A stretch of DNA of 64,000 nucleotides, taken from positions 1-64,000 of the forward strand of contig QCUJ01000003.1 of NCBI GenBank assembly GCA_003210795.1. The letters are read 5' to 3'. The notes below the pieces were generated by a model, which made no database searches, was not told where the DNA came from, and worked only from the letters and a program-made list of their open reading frames with translations. Both the position numbers and the translations under genes were made by a program. The DNA comes from Synechococcus sp. AG-679-B05 (lineage in GTDB: Bacteria > Cyanobacteriota > Cyanobacteriia > PCC-6307 > Cyanobiaceae). Within the stretch, counting starts at the first letter, position 1; each line of letters opens with the position of its first letter. Of this stretch, positions 9,499-17,486 are shown piece by piece.

Positions 9499-10263
9499 AT
9501 GACCGGTTGTCCTGCCCTTGGAACTGCGCTGCTCGAGTTCGAGCCCCTTCAGGAAGGGGTGCTGATCAAGCGCTACAAGCGTTTTCTGGCGGACGTGGAG
9601 CTGGCCAATGGCGAAACGGTCACAGCCCATTGCGCCAACACCGGCCCGATGACTGGGGTTCTGATACCAGGGCAGCGCGTGCGTCTCCGCCATGCCCCCT
9701 CCCCAAAACGCAAGCTGGCCTGGACGTGGGAGCAGGCGGAAGTTCCGGGGACCAATGGCGAGCCCTGCTGGGTGGGCATCAACACCGCTTTGCCCAACAG
9801 GCTGATCAAGGCAACGATTGAAGCGGGATGCCTGGTGGAACCGCTGGGCCCCATCGCGTCAATCCGGGCGGAGGTGACCTACGGAACCAACAGAAGGAGC
9901 CGCATCGACCTGTTGCTGACTCCAGCGGACGACAACACCGACCAGCGACCGATTTATCTGGAGGTCAAAAACACCACCTGGACCAATGGACACACGGCTC
10001 TGTTCCCGGACACCGTCACCGAACGTGGCCAGAAACACCTGGTGGAACTGATGGGGATGCTGCCTGATTCCCGGGCGGTTCTGGTGCCCTGTCTCAGCCG
10101 CCCGGATGTACTTGACTTTGCACCGGGGGATCGGGCCGACCCGCGCTACGGCACGCTGTTCCGGGAAGCCGTGGCAGCCGGAGTGGAAATTCTGCCCTGC
10201 TGCTTTGGTTTCAACGCGAACAAAATCAGCTGGCAAGGGCGACGGCCACTGGCAAAGATTTGA
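9499..10263 (+). CDS. sfsA: SfsA family protein (DNA/RNA nuclease SfsA-like)
   Basis: The ATG at 9499 gives 254 residues, near the family length of about 235-250; the longer open frame runs into murJ and is not used. LIKRYKRFLADVELANGE and AHCANTGPMTG are the N-terminal OB-like signatures, RSRIDLLL and IYLEVKNTTW carry the PD-(D/E)XK-like Asp-Glu-Lys core, and FPDTVTERGQKHLVEL is the other family block. First described as a sugar fermentation stimulator in E. coli; the fold suggests nuclease or nucleic-acid binding. Physiological role in cyanobacteria is unknown. Confidence 0.95.
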   Translation: MTGCPALGTALLEFEPLQEGVLIKRYKRFLADVELANGETVTAHCANTGPMTGVLIPGQRVRLRHAPSPKRKLAWTWEQAEVPGTNGEPCWVGINTALPNRLIKATIEAGCLVEPLGPIASIRAEVTYGTNRRSRIDLLLTPADDNTDQRPIYLEVKNTTWTNGHTALFPDTVTERGQKHLVELMGMLPDSRAVLVPCLSRPDVLDFAPGDRADPRYGTLFREAVAAGVEILPCCFGFNANKISWQGRRPLAKI

Positions 10264-10268
10264 TTTTG

Positions 10269-10282
10269 GTATCCAAACGAAC
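10269..10282 (+). promoter_or_regulatory. possible NtcA-type site upstream of amt
   Basis: GTA-N8-AAC is found 93 bases before the amt start; the NtcA consensus is GTA-N8-TAC, so one base differs. I see no good -10 box at the distance typical for NtcA activation. Ammonium transporters are classic NtcA targets, which is the main support. Confidence 0.2.
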
Positions 10283-10374
10283 ACTTGAGCTGCACACTGC
10301 AGGCCACCGTTGGAGCCGTCGGTCTTTGTGCACTTTGTGCATAAGACCTCAACAGCAGCTCTGCTCTCTCATTC

Positions 10375-11835
10375 ATGACAACTGCATACCAAGCGCCACC
10401 GAAAAAGCGGCGTAAAACCCTTCAAGAGGCCAGCCTTTTGGAAGGCCCCATGATGCTGATGAAGAGCATCAGGGGATTCAGCTCGAATCGCGCCATGACC
10501 TGGATGGCATGTGCGCCACTGGCTCTAATGGGGCTGGGGATCTTCACCCTCTCAGCCAAGGCCGAAGAGCTTCCAGAGCTCTCAGCGGCTTTTCTTGCCA
10601 ACAACCTCTGGTTGCTGGTGGCGACGATTCTGGTGATCTTCATGAACGCCGGCTTCGCCATGGTTGAAGCAGGCATGTGTCGCCAGAAGAATGCCGTCAA
10701 CATCCTTGCCAAAAACCTCTTCGTCTTCGCTCTCGCGGTGACGGCCTACTGGTTCATCGGCTACTCGCTGATGTACGGCGATGGCTCGAACGGCTGGTTC
10801 TATTTCGGCGGACTTTTCTTTGACCCAACCGTCACAGCTGAAACGATCAGCGAAGCCGGTTTGGTTCCAACCGTTGATTTCCTGTTTCAAGCTGCATTCG
10901 CAGGAACAGCGGCAACGATCGTTTCCGGCTTGGTCGCTGAACGCATCAAGTTCGGAGAGTTTGTGATCTTCGCCCTAGTGCTCACTGCGTTCATCTATCC
11001 CGTTGCTGGCTCTTGGCAGTGGAACGGTGGCTGGCTGAGCGAGATGGGTTTCATCGACTTTGCAGGCTCCTCGATCGTCCACTCCGTTGGCGCATGGGCC
11101 GGTCTGGTCGGTGCAGCCTTGCTTGGACCCCGCATCGGGAAATACGTCGGCGGCAAGGTTCAGGCGATTCCTGGCCACAACATGTCCATCGCCACCCTGG
11201 GCGCGTTGATTCTTTGGATCGGCTGGTACGGCTTCAACCCGGGGTCCCAACTGGCCATGGACCAGTGGGTGCCCTATGTCGCTGTCACAACAACCCTTGG
11301 AGCTGCAGGCGGGGCCATCGGCGCCACCGTGATTTCCACGATCACCTCCAAGAAGCCTGATCTCACGATGATCATCAATGGCATCCTGGCCGGGTTGGTC
11401 AGCGTGACTGCCGGCTGCGGAAACCTCACCCTCACCGGCTCATGGATGGCTGGATTGGTGGGCGGCATCATCGTTGTCTTCTCCGTCGCAGCCTTGGATG
11501 CTGCTGGAATCGATGATCCGGTCGGCGCATTCTCCGTGCACGGTGTGTGCGGCATATGGGGAACCCTCGTCATCGGCCTCTGGGGCTACGACATTCAGGG
11601 CGATGGTTCAGGACTGGGTCTCCTTGTTGGAGGCGGCATCAATCAGCTCGGCGTTCAAGCCCTGGGCGCTGGTGCCTATGCCATCTGGACTGTTGTGACC
11701 TGCTTCATCGCCTGGCAGATCATCGGAGCCTTGTTCGGAGGCATTCGCGTCACTGAACAGGAAGAAACCGAAGGTCTCGACATCGGCGAGCACGGAATGG
11801 AGGCCTACGCAGGCTTCTCGACCACAAACAACTGA
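10375..11835 (+). CDS. amt: ammonium transporter (Amt/MEP/Rh family)
   Basis: A 486-residue membrane protein with 11 main helices after an N-terminal extension of about 50 residues that contains a hydrophobic leader (MTWMACAPLALMGLGIFTL, then AKAEE). Family marks are NAGFAMVEAGMCRQKNAVNI, the SIVHSVGAWAGLVGA pore segment with the first twin-histidine residue, and FSVHGVCGIWGTL with the second. It carries ammonium into the cell. A strong terminator follows at 11858. Marine picocyanobacteria usually carry amt1 with this gene's features; nitrogen control through NtcA is likely but not shown. Confidence 0.96.
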   Translation: MTTAYQAPPKKRRKTLQEASLLEGPMMLMKSIRGFSSNRAMTWMACAPLALMGLGIFTLSAKAEELPELSAAFLANNLWLLVATILVIFMNAGFAMVEAGMCRQKNAVNILAKNLFVFALAVTAYWFIGYSLMYGDGSNGWFYFGGLFFDPTVTAETISEAGLVPTVDFLFQAAFAGTAATIVSGLVAERIKFGEFVIFALVLTAFIYPVAGSWQWNGGWLSEMGFIDFAGSSIVHSVGAWAGLVGAALLGPRIGKYVGGKVQAIPGHNMSIATLGALILWIGWYGFNPGSQLAMDQWVPYVAVTTTLGAAGGAIGATVISTITSKKPDLTMIINGILAGLVSVTAGCGNLTLTGSWMAGLVGGIIVVFSVAALDAAGIDDPVGAFSVHGVCGIWGTLVIGLWGYDIQGDGSGLGLLVGGGINQLGVQALGAGAYAIWTVVTCFIAWQIIGALFGGIRVTEQEETEGLDIGEHGMEAYAGFSTTNN

Positions 11836-11857
11836 TCCCATTCAGGGTTCGGTTCTC

Positions 11858-11884
11858 AGCCCGGCCATCAGGCCGGGCTTTTTA
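11858..11884 (+). terminator. Rho-independent terminator after amt
   Basis: A 9-bp GC-rich stem (AGCCCGGCC/GGCCGGGCT) with the loop ATCA, then TTTTTAATT. It begins 22 bases after the amt stop and separates amt from ispH. Confidence 0.9.
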
Positions 11885-11938
11885 ATTGCTTGGTCCACAA
11901 GCCAGACCCCATAGAGTCAAAGCAATCCTGCGCTCCCA

Positions 11939-13138
11939 ATGGACACCCACGCCTTCAAGCGCTCCCTTCACAATTCAGAGCGTTACAACCGGCGAGGCTT
12001 CGGGCGTGCCGAGGAAGTGGCCGAAAGCCTTGAGCAGGCTTATCAAAGTGGCCTCATCGGCACCATCCGTGAAAACAACTACAAACTCAGCCACGGCCGG
12101 CTGAATATTCGATTGGCAGAAGCGTTCGGCTTTTGCTGGGGCGTGGAACGAGCCGTTGCTATGGCATACGAAACCCGCAAGCACTACCCGGAAGAAAGGT
12201 TGTGGATCACCAATGAAATCATTCACAACCCCTCGGTGAACGATCATCTGCGCGAGATGGACGTTCAGTTCATCCCCGTGGAACAAGGCGTCAAGGATTT
12301 TTCAGGCATCAGCAACGGTGATGTGGTCATCCTTCCGGCTTTCGGAGCAACGGTGCAGGAAATGCAGCTGCTTAACGAGCGGGGTTGCCACATCGTTGAC
12401 ACAACCTGCCCCTGGGTGTCCAAGGTGTGGAACACCGTCGAGAAGCACAAGAAGCAGATCGTCACTTCGATCATTCACGGCAAGGTGAAGCATGAGGAAA
12501 CCCTCGCCACAAGTTCTTTTGCAGGCACCTATTTAGTGGTCCTTGACCTTGAGGAAGCCCAGATCGTCGCGGATTACATCCTTGGGAAAGGTGATCGCGC
12601 TGACTTCATGCAGCGCTTTGCCAAGGCCTGCTCAGTGGGATTCGACCCCGATAAAGATCTGGTCCGCCTCGGCGTCGCTAATCAGACCACCATGCTCAAA
12701 AGCGAAACCGAAGAAATCGGGCGACTGTTTGAACGCACAATGCTTCGGAAGTATGGCCCTATGGAGCTGAACGATCATTTCCTTGCTTTCAACACCATCT
12801 GTGATGCAACGCAGGAACGTCAGGACGCCATGTTCTCATTGGTGGATGAACCCTTGGATCTGATGGTTGTGATCGGGGGATTCAACTCCTCCAACACCAC
12901 ACACCTCCAAGAGATCGCAATTACCCGAGGCATCCGCTCCTTCCACATCGACACCCCCGATCGAATCGATGTGAACACCAACACAGTGGAACACATGCCT
13001 CTGAGCGAAGCGTTGCGAACCGACGAAAAATTTCTCCCCTTAGGACCAGTGAATGTGGGGATCACCTCAGGAGCCTCCACCCCAGACCGAGTTGTCGAGG
13101 AGGTCATTGGAAAACTGATGCAATTGAGCGAAAAGTGA
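11939..13138 (+). CDS. ispH: 4-hydroxy-3-methylbut-2-enyl diphosphate reductase
   Basis: IspH (LytB) carries out the last step of the MEP isoprenoid pathway, making IPP and DMAPP from HMBPP. The 399-residue protein has the long cyanobacterial/plastid-type N-terminal extension. The three Fe-S cysteines are in [11 protein letters not shown] (about residue 66), [10 protein letters not shown] (about 157) and [13 protein letters not shown] (about 285). [12 protein letters not shown] and the [10 protein letters not shown] end block also fit. Start ATG at 11939. It is the last typical GC-rich housekeeping gene before the AT-rich region. Confidence 0.97.
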   Translation: MDTHAFKRSLHNSERYNRRGFGRAEEVAESLEQAYQSGLIGTIRENNYKLSHGRLNIRLAEAFGFCWGVERAVAMAYETRKHYPEERLWITNEIIHNPSVNDHLREMDVQFIPVEQGVKDFSGISNGDVVILPAFGATVQEMQLLNERGCHIVDTTCPWVSKVWNTVEKHKKQIVTSIIHGKVKHEETLATSSFAGTYLVVLDLEEAQIVADYILGKGDRADFMQRFAKACSVGFDPDKDLVRLGVANQTTMLKSETEEIGRLFERTMLRKYGPMELNDHFLAFNTICDATQERQDAMFSLVDEPLDLMVVIGGFNSSNTTHLQEIAITRGIRSFHIDTPDRIDVNTNTVEHMPLSEALRTDEKFLPLGPVNVGITSGASTPDRVVEEVIGKLMQLSEK

Positions 13139-13198
13139 GAGCCGAAGAGCTTGATATTGATGCACCTCTAGTGGACCGAAACCAGCCTTTCTCCAGTC

Positions 13199-13781
13199 GT
13201 GATCAATACCTCGCGCCTAAATATCGAAAGCCTGCGACACGCCGCAGGACCTCAAGTGCGCCGGTACATCAGCAGATTTTCCGACTCGATGGAGGTGCGT
13301 TCGACTGCTGAAACGGTTACGCATCATCTCGATAAACATCAGCCTTGGTTTCAACGCTGTAAAGAACCCATGGCTGCCCGCGAAATGGACGATCAGACCT
13401 ATGTCCTGACACTCGGCCAATTCGGAAACTTTGGCTTCGAAATTGAGCCAACCATTGCCCTGAAACTGCTACCTCAAAAGAATAATATTTATCGGATGGA
13501 AACAGTGGAAGGTGATCACGCAATCGATCAATCCGCACAGCCATTACGACGTCGATTTTGAAGCCAAGATGCTCCTGTAGCCCAGCGAGTCAAACCAGTC
13601 AGTCAACGCAACCGTGCAGTGGGATCATGACCTAAGCGTGTGGATACACTTACCGAAAGTGATCACCCGCTCCGACAAATTGTGCATCAAATCTCTCGCC
13701 GACTTATATGGAAAGTTTAAGAGTATTTTCACGTGTCTAAAGGCTTGAAATACCCGAAAAGGATTAGGGCTGCTTTTTAAC
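13199..13781 (+). pseudogene. decayed DUF1997 family gene
   Basis: The first ~110 codons (GTG at 13199) read like an intact DUF1997 N-terminus, e.g. LTLGQFGNFGFEIEPTIALK. The frame then shifts: the expected continuation HSHYDVDFEAKMLL is in the next frame from 13536 and meets TAG at 13578. Beyond that, same frame, TVQWDHDLSVWIHLPKVIT continues the family pattern; another shift near 13679 brings in IVHQISRRLIWKV, followed by TAA at 13718 and EYFHVSKGLKYPK. Some codons between the last two blocks seem deleted. At least two frameshifts and two stops make sequencing error unlikely. The first part could still be expressed as a 120-residue fragment. Confidence 0.85.
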
Positions 13782-13805
13782 TTAACCCTTTGCCACAACA
13801 GACGT

Positions 13806-14183
13806 TCAGGCCTGTGGAATACCACGACTCCTGGCAGTCTCTAACTGACGTTGCCTGAGGTCAATCAAGTGTTCAAAATCAACCCAGTGAATGCAATCAA
13901 CAGGGCATGTATCGATTGCTTCTTGTATCCTTTCAATTGAATCTCCGTCCTGACGAATGGCTCGACAACGACCCGTCTCAGCAATCATTAAAAAGGTGTT
14001 GGAAGCTACATGCGCGCAATAACGGCACCCGATGCAATCTGATTCTTCAACCCAAACAGCCTTCTGACGCAATTCGCCTCCCAAGACAGGCTCATCGCCA
14101 GTCTGCAGTGACTCATTGAGAGTTAAAGGTGTTGAAAAAGCATGAACAACACCTAATTCATCCTGGAAGGATCCATCATCCAC
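13806..14183 (-). CDS. 4Fe-4S ferredoxin
   Basis: A 125-residue protein (GTG start at 14183) with one complete bacterial-type cluster motif: CIGCRYC (Cys50, 53, 56) with Cys93 of DTCPVDCIHWV as the fourth ligand; Cys97 and Cys73 are extra. The N-terminal 40 residues are a non-cluster extension, and a charged helix ends the protein. It should carry low-potential electrons in the cytoplasm; partner unknown. It lies 13 bases downstream of the CpcL-type linker on the same strand, so the two are probably cotranscribed, and it converges on the DUF1997 pseudogene. Confidence 0.9.
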   Translation of the reverse strand: MDDGSFQDELGVVHAFSTPLTLNESLQTGDEPVLGGELRQKAVWVEESDCIGCRYCAHVASNTFLMIAETGRCRAIRQDGDSIERIQEAIDTCPVDCIHWVDFEHLIDLRQRQLETARSRGIPQA

Positions 14184-14196
14184 GGCTCAAAAAGAA

Positions 14197-14961
14197 TCAG
14201 CGAATCGTGAACATCGCGTTAACGACAGAAAGCACGACCACAACAGAGGTTGAAGCTGCTATCACCAAGAATGCCAACCAAAACTTGAGGATTCGGCCCT
14301 CTGGCTTCTCATAAATCAACCTAGAAACTGTCAGAGGATTGGATATTTTATTGAACTCAACAACAGACATCATCAAACTTTCACTAATCAAACGATCACG
14401 CCAATCCTCTCCATATCGGGGCAAACGCTGATAAATCGGCATTTCACCGATCGGACGCCCCGGGATCTTTCGGCTGACCTGCTCTGGCACGGAGTCGTAA
14501 CCAAAGCGATTCATATATTCAGGGCTATCAAGAATATCGTCCACAAATCCAACAAAACCTTTTTCAGCAATCAGAACTGCCCAAGATCTTTTTTCATCTT
14601 CACCGAATACTGGACGACCGAGGACACGACCAACAACCTGCTCAACAAGACGATAATTAGAACTACAGGCTACATAGCCCCTGTAAAATCGATCCGACAG
14701 CAACAACCCCCGCACGAAATCACGAATAGTGATACTCCCGTCTTTGTATTGAGACTCGAGAAATATTTCTCTGTCGCAGGACATGGAGTGAAAAAAGATT
14801 TGGCGATAGCATTTATCAATCACTTCGGCGGCCGCTTCAGTGGACTGGTCCGGACGAATATCCGGAAAAGAGTCTGACAGCCGCTTAACTCTCGCGTTCT
14901 GGGTTACAAGCCTGAAAGGGAGCTGATTTCCAACCGAACTCTTAACCACAGGGCTATTCAA
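14197..14961 (-). CDS. cpcL: phycobilisome rod linker with C-terminal membrane helix (CpcG/CpcL type)
   Basis: Residues ~13-180 are a PBS_linker_poly domain: LPFRLVTQNARVKRL at the N-terminus, EVIDKCYRQIFFHSM, ESQYKDGSITIRDFVRGLL and DDILDSPEYMNRFGYDSVP. The C-terminus has no core-binding region; instead residues 227-251 form one hydrophobic helix (FWLAFLVIAAS...VVNAMF) ending in TIR. This architecture is that of CpcL (CpcG2), which anchors rod-only phycobilisomes to the thylakoid and serves mostly photosystem I. The start is TTG at 14961, or GTG at 14949. The symbol is by architecture; orthology is not tested. In front of the ferredoxin gene in a likely operon. Confidence 0.85.
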   Translation of the reverse strand: MNSPVVKSSVGNQLPFRLVTQNARVKRLSDSFPDIRPDQSTEAAAEVIDKCYRQIFFHSMSCDREIFLESQYKDGSITIRDFVRGLLLSDRFYRGYVACSSNYRLVEQVVGRVLGRPVFGEDEKRSWAVLIAEKGFVGFVDDILDSPEYMNRFGYDSVPEQVSRKIPGRPIGEMPIYQRLPRYGEDWRDRLISESLMMSVVEFNKISNPLTVSRLIYEKPEGRILKFWLAFLVIAASTSVVVVLSVVNAMFTIR

Positions 14962-15191
14962 AATTAAGATGCTAATTATGAACCAAGCGGAAAATACAAG
15001 CGATCCAAATCACGCCAACAAGCGAATCAAGAGAGGAGGGCCGCCGGCATTAAAGCAGGCGCAGGGGCAGCATTTTATACTTTATATTGCATTAAATAAG
15101 TCGCCCACGCATTAACGGCAATAAGCCAAATGAACTTGGAGGAGGGCGGTCAGGCTTTGGTGATAAAATTTGGTCTAGGAAAAAGATCTAA

Positions 15192-15434
15192 ATGGCACTG
15201 AGCGGATTCGAAATCGCGATGGGGGGGGTTAGCTCGATCCCCGTTCTTGGAGGCCTGATTTTCTTGGGCTTTAAGGCCTTTGGCGAAAAGAATCTCGATG
15301 CTTCCAAGTTAAAGCCCAAAAAACCCGCCGCTGCTGAAAAGAAACCAGCTCCTGCAGCCAAAAAAGATCCTGCCGCTGCTGAAAAGAAACCAGCTCCTGC
15401 AGCCAAAAAAGATCCTGAATCATCAGAGAAATAG
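15192..15434 (+). CDS. small membrane protein with a tandem Ala-Lys-Pro repeat tail
   Basis: An 80-residue protein: a Gly-rich hydrophobic segment (about 8-28, GGVSSIPVLGGLIFLGFKAF) and then a basic, proline/alanine-rich tail in which AAAEKKPAPAAKKDP occurs twice in perfect tandem. The tail looks extended and positively charged, of the kind that could bind an acidic partner or span a distance. AGGAAAAAGA-like spacing before ATG is weak. It is divergent from the CpcL-type gene and convergent with psaL. No family recognised. The exact DNA repeat suggests recent duplication. Confidence 0.7.
   Translation: MALSGFEIAMGGVSSIPVLGGLIFLGFKAFGEKNLDASKLKPKKPAAAEKKPAPAAKKDPAAAEKKPAPAAKKDPESSEK
15327..15416 (+). 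repeat. perfect 45-bp tandem duplication inside a gene
   Basis: Two identical 45-base copies, 15327-15371 and 15372-15416, each starting GCCGCTGCTGAAAAGAAACC and ending GATCCT. The unit is a multiple of three and keeps frame, adding 15 residues to the tail of the host protein. Confidence 0.95.
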
Positions 15435-15455
15435 TTTGCGATTAAAAGTCGCAAA
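15435..15455 (+). terminator. short hairpin right after the repeat-tail gene
   Basis: TTTGCGA and TCGCAAA pair over a 7-base loop directly after the stop codon. No clear T-run follows, so termination would be weak; it may instead protect the 3' end. Confidence 0.4.
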
Positions 15456-15546
15456 CGATCAAATTTCGAGCCTTGACTAATTGTAATATAAAAATCAAAA
15501 ATCGATAATTCATTGATGTAATTTCATGCATTCAAATAGCATTAAA

Positions 15547-16050
15547 TTAGCCGCCAAGGCTTACTTGATATAACTTTCCGATAAATTCGTTGGAGTAAAT
15601 AAACCAAGCAACGAGAGCGCCTAAACTTCCTCCCAGCCAGAAAAAAGTCTGGAACTGTGTCCAACTCTTGGAATTAAACAACTCCTTGGGAGGGTTGGGT
15701 ACAGTTGGATTTGCGGGAGGCTGATAAAATTTACCTCCAGCTTGGCCATAGAGGAAAAACAATGTAGTGAGTATGGTTACACCGCCAATGGTCGAAAACA
15801 AACCAATGGTCGTTGAAAATTCAGTGTTACGCATCGGCCCAAGAACTGTAAATGGGCCGTACAAAACAAAACCAAATGCTGAACCCAGCTGAAGCCCCCT
15901 AGACTTAATCGATAGACCTTGCCGGTACATCGGCAGCAGATTAATGATTGATCGAACTGCGATATTGCTATTAACTGGTGTAATTAAATCCCCAGCACAA
16001 GGATCTTGAAAAGGCCTGACTGTCGACAATGGCTTGGAATTTTCGTTCAT
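15547..16050 (-). CDS. psaL: photosystem I subunit XI (PsaL), divergent copy
   Basis: The 167-residue protein has the PsaL pattern: DPCAGDLITPVNSN, LPMYRQGLSIKSRGLQLGSA, FGFVLYGPFTVLGPMRNTEF, then two more hydrophobic helices. PsaL holds PSI oligomers together. The AFG..LYGPF form agrees with what I recall of picocyanobacterial PsaL, but several positions differ from my memory of the usual protein (for example the IKSRGLQLGS block and the QVSLGG end). psaI, the usual neighbour, is absent here. AT-rich like its surroundings. It may be a second copy; a canonical psaL cannot be checked in this window. Confidence 0.88.
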   Translation of the reverse strand: MNENSKPLSTVRPFQDPCAGDLITPVNSNIAVRSIINLLPMYRQGLSIKSRGLQLGSAFGFVLYGPFTVLGPMRNTEFSTTIGLFSTIGGVTILTTLFFLYGQAGGKFYQPPANPTVPNPPKELFNSKSWTQFQTFFWLGGSLGALVAWFIYSNEFIGKLYQVSLGG

Positions 16051-16244
16051 TGCTTACAAAAGTCCTATCCAATTATGAGCAAAAAGAAATAAACATCAAA
16101 AGCAAAAAATACAAGAGGGCAGACAATAAGAACCTGCAAGCGGATCCTATGGCACACAGAGGGGCGGGCTGATTTGAGTACTTGAGCTTATGGCGAAGTT
16201 TTACTGGCAATGCTTTGACAGATACGTACAAAGAACCATCAGCC

Positions 16245-16328
16245 ATGACTGAACCTGCTTGCCCAATGCCAACACCTGAGCGTCAGCCAGTCTGCCCAAT
16301 GCCAACACCTAAATCACTGAACATTTAA
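16245..16328 (+). CDS. 27-residue peptide with a doubled CPMPTP motif
   Basis: The frame MTEPACPMPTPERQPVCPMP continues with TPKSLNI and a TAA. CPMPTP occurs twice, 12 residues apart, giving two evenly placed cysteines in a proline-rich peptide. The gap between psaL and thiD has nothing else coding. The preceding ribosome site is weak. A repeated codon-level motif argues for selection or local duplication, but the peptide may be an accident. Confidence 0.3.
   Translation: MTEPACPMPTPERQPVCPMPTPKSLNI
16260..16310 (+). repeat. 18-bp direct repeat, two copies
   Basis: TGCCCAATGCCAACACCT at 16260-16277 and again at 16293-16310, with the copies 33 bases apart start to start. Both are in the same frame of the 27-residue peptide. 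Confidence 0.9.
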
Positions 16329-16356
16329 TCTCATTCGTAACGACTCACTAAGCTAC

Positions 16357-17163
16357 TTAAAGGCCAGAAGAAAAGTGACAAACACACCCTGGACCCTTAC
16401 CAAAAGGAGCTGAATGAAGCAATGCTTCACTCACATAGTGCTTTGAGTCTGCAATTGCATCTGACCATGTAGCACCACGAGCCAACAATGCGGTGATGGC
16501 TGCACTGAGAGTGCAGCCCGTACCGTGTGTATGAGGCGTAGGCAGGAATTGGCTGACATGCCATGTGCCAACCCCCTGACTTGTTAAAAAATAATCTTGA
16601 CCAGCAATTGCCTGCAATCCACCACCTTTAACAAGAACAGCTTCAACGCCATAATCAAGGAGTTTATAAGCAACTTGCTCGACATCCGCTGGTGTTGATA
16701 TTGAACAATCTGTCAACAAACTGGCTTCATAAATATTGGGAGTAATTAATGATGCCAAAGGGAACAACGATTTCTTGTAAAATGATACGGCTTCTTCATC
16801 CAACAAGATAGATCCAGCCCTGGAAACTATGACAGGATCAATGATTTTAAACCCAGGAAAATCTACCAAAAAACCAACAATTTCATCGATAATTTCAACT
16901 GAAAACAACATTCCTGTCTTGAGTGCTTTCACAGAAAGGTCGCTGAGCACAGCCCTCATTTGGTGACGAATCAAATCGCAGCTGATAGCTTCAATATGAG
17001 AAACACCTTGACTATTTTGAGCCGTAACACATGTAATGACAGAGGCACCATGAATAGCAAGACGATTGAATGTCTTCAAATCAGCCTGAATCCCAGCTCC
17101 ACCTGAGGAATCACTACCACCAATCGTTAAAACAGATTCAAATTTTTTATGCCATTCAGTCAT
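16357..17163 (-). CDS. thiD: hydroxymethylpyrimidine (phosphate) kinase
   Basis: ThiD phosphorylates HMP and HMP-P in thiamine synthesis. The 268-residue protein has the ribokinase-like family marks TIGGSDSSGGAGIQADLKTF (N-terminus), TAQNSQGV, KTGMLFS, DPVIVSRAGS, TPNIYEASLL and the anion-hole block HTHGTGCTLSAAI with the catalytic Asp-equivalent region replaced in the usual way for ThiD (Cys). It is AT-rich. The start overlaps the stop of a small upstream gene by four bases, so the two should be coupled. Whether the core genome holds another thiD cannot be seen. Confidence 0.95.
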   Translation of the reverse strand: MTEWHKKFESVLTIGGSDSSGGAGIQADLKTFNRLAIHGASVITCVTAQNSQGVSHIEAISCDLIRHQMRAVLSDLSVKALKTGMLFSVEIIDEIVGFLVDFPGFKIIDPVIVSRAGSILLDEEAVSFYKKSLFPLASLITPNIYEASLLTDCSISTPADVEQVAYKLLDYGVEAVLVKGGGLQAIAGQDYFLTSQGVGTWHVSQFLPTPHTHGTGCTLSAAITALLARGATWSDAIADSKHYVSEALLHSAPFGKGPGCVCHFSSGL

Positions 17164-17330
17164 CTATCTGCCGACTGATTGTCCGGCATTAATTCATTCA
17201 CATTGGGCATTGGGTCCGGTTCCCCATCGGCTATTGCTCGCGCACGTTTATAAAACCAGCTCTCGGTCGTTCCAGCTGTCTCCATGGCTTCTGCAATTTT
17301 CAACCAATTGGTTTGTTCAATTTGATCCAC
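17160..17330 (-). CDS. small hypothetical protein coupled to thiD
   Basis: A 56-residue frame with GTG start at 17330 (an internal ATG at codon 16 is the alternative). It reads WLKIAEAMETAGTTESWFYK and then RARAIADGEPDPMPN; the layout, a helix, a turn, a second helix ending in DPMP, resembles small conserved picocyanobacterial proteins I have seen without a function. Its TGA overlaps the thiD ATG (ATGA), typical of translational coupling. Could be an HTH-like fold, but this is a guess. Confidence 0.6.
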   Translation of the reverse strand: MDQIEQTNWLKIAEAMETAGTTESWFYKRARAIADGEPDPMPNVNELMPDNQSADR

Positions 17331-17486
17331 TGTGCCGCTTCCTTTAGACGCTTATACACCTTAACAGTTTCCTCAAAATGTTTGTGATCACCCCTGCGAC
17401 GCTTGAGCAATACTGAGCTACAAACGCAAACGCATATAGGCGATGCCACTCCACGTACTAAAATCATCATGATGGAGCTACAAGCG

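Noticed and set aside
9154-9693. 179-codon minus-strand frame across the murJ-sfsA junction
   Set aside because: Overlaps two strongly supported genes in other frames and reads as random, Arg/Gly/His-rich text.
13625-13825. 66-codon minus-strand frame over the DUF1997 remains
   Set aside because: It is antisense to recognisable decayed family sequence and has no features of its own.
14978-15115. A 45-codon frame between the CpcL-type gene and the repeat-tail gene (starts MNQAENTSDPNHANK)
   Set aside because: No ribosome site and an odd composition; it lies where the promoter of the divergent linker gene should be. It may be chance.
16186-16250. A 20-codon frame (starts MAKFYWQCFDRYVQ) running into the CPMPTP peptide
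   Set aside because: Too short, no ribosome site, and no feature beyond the end overlap.
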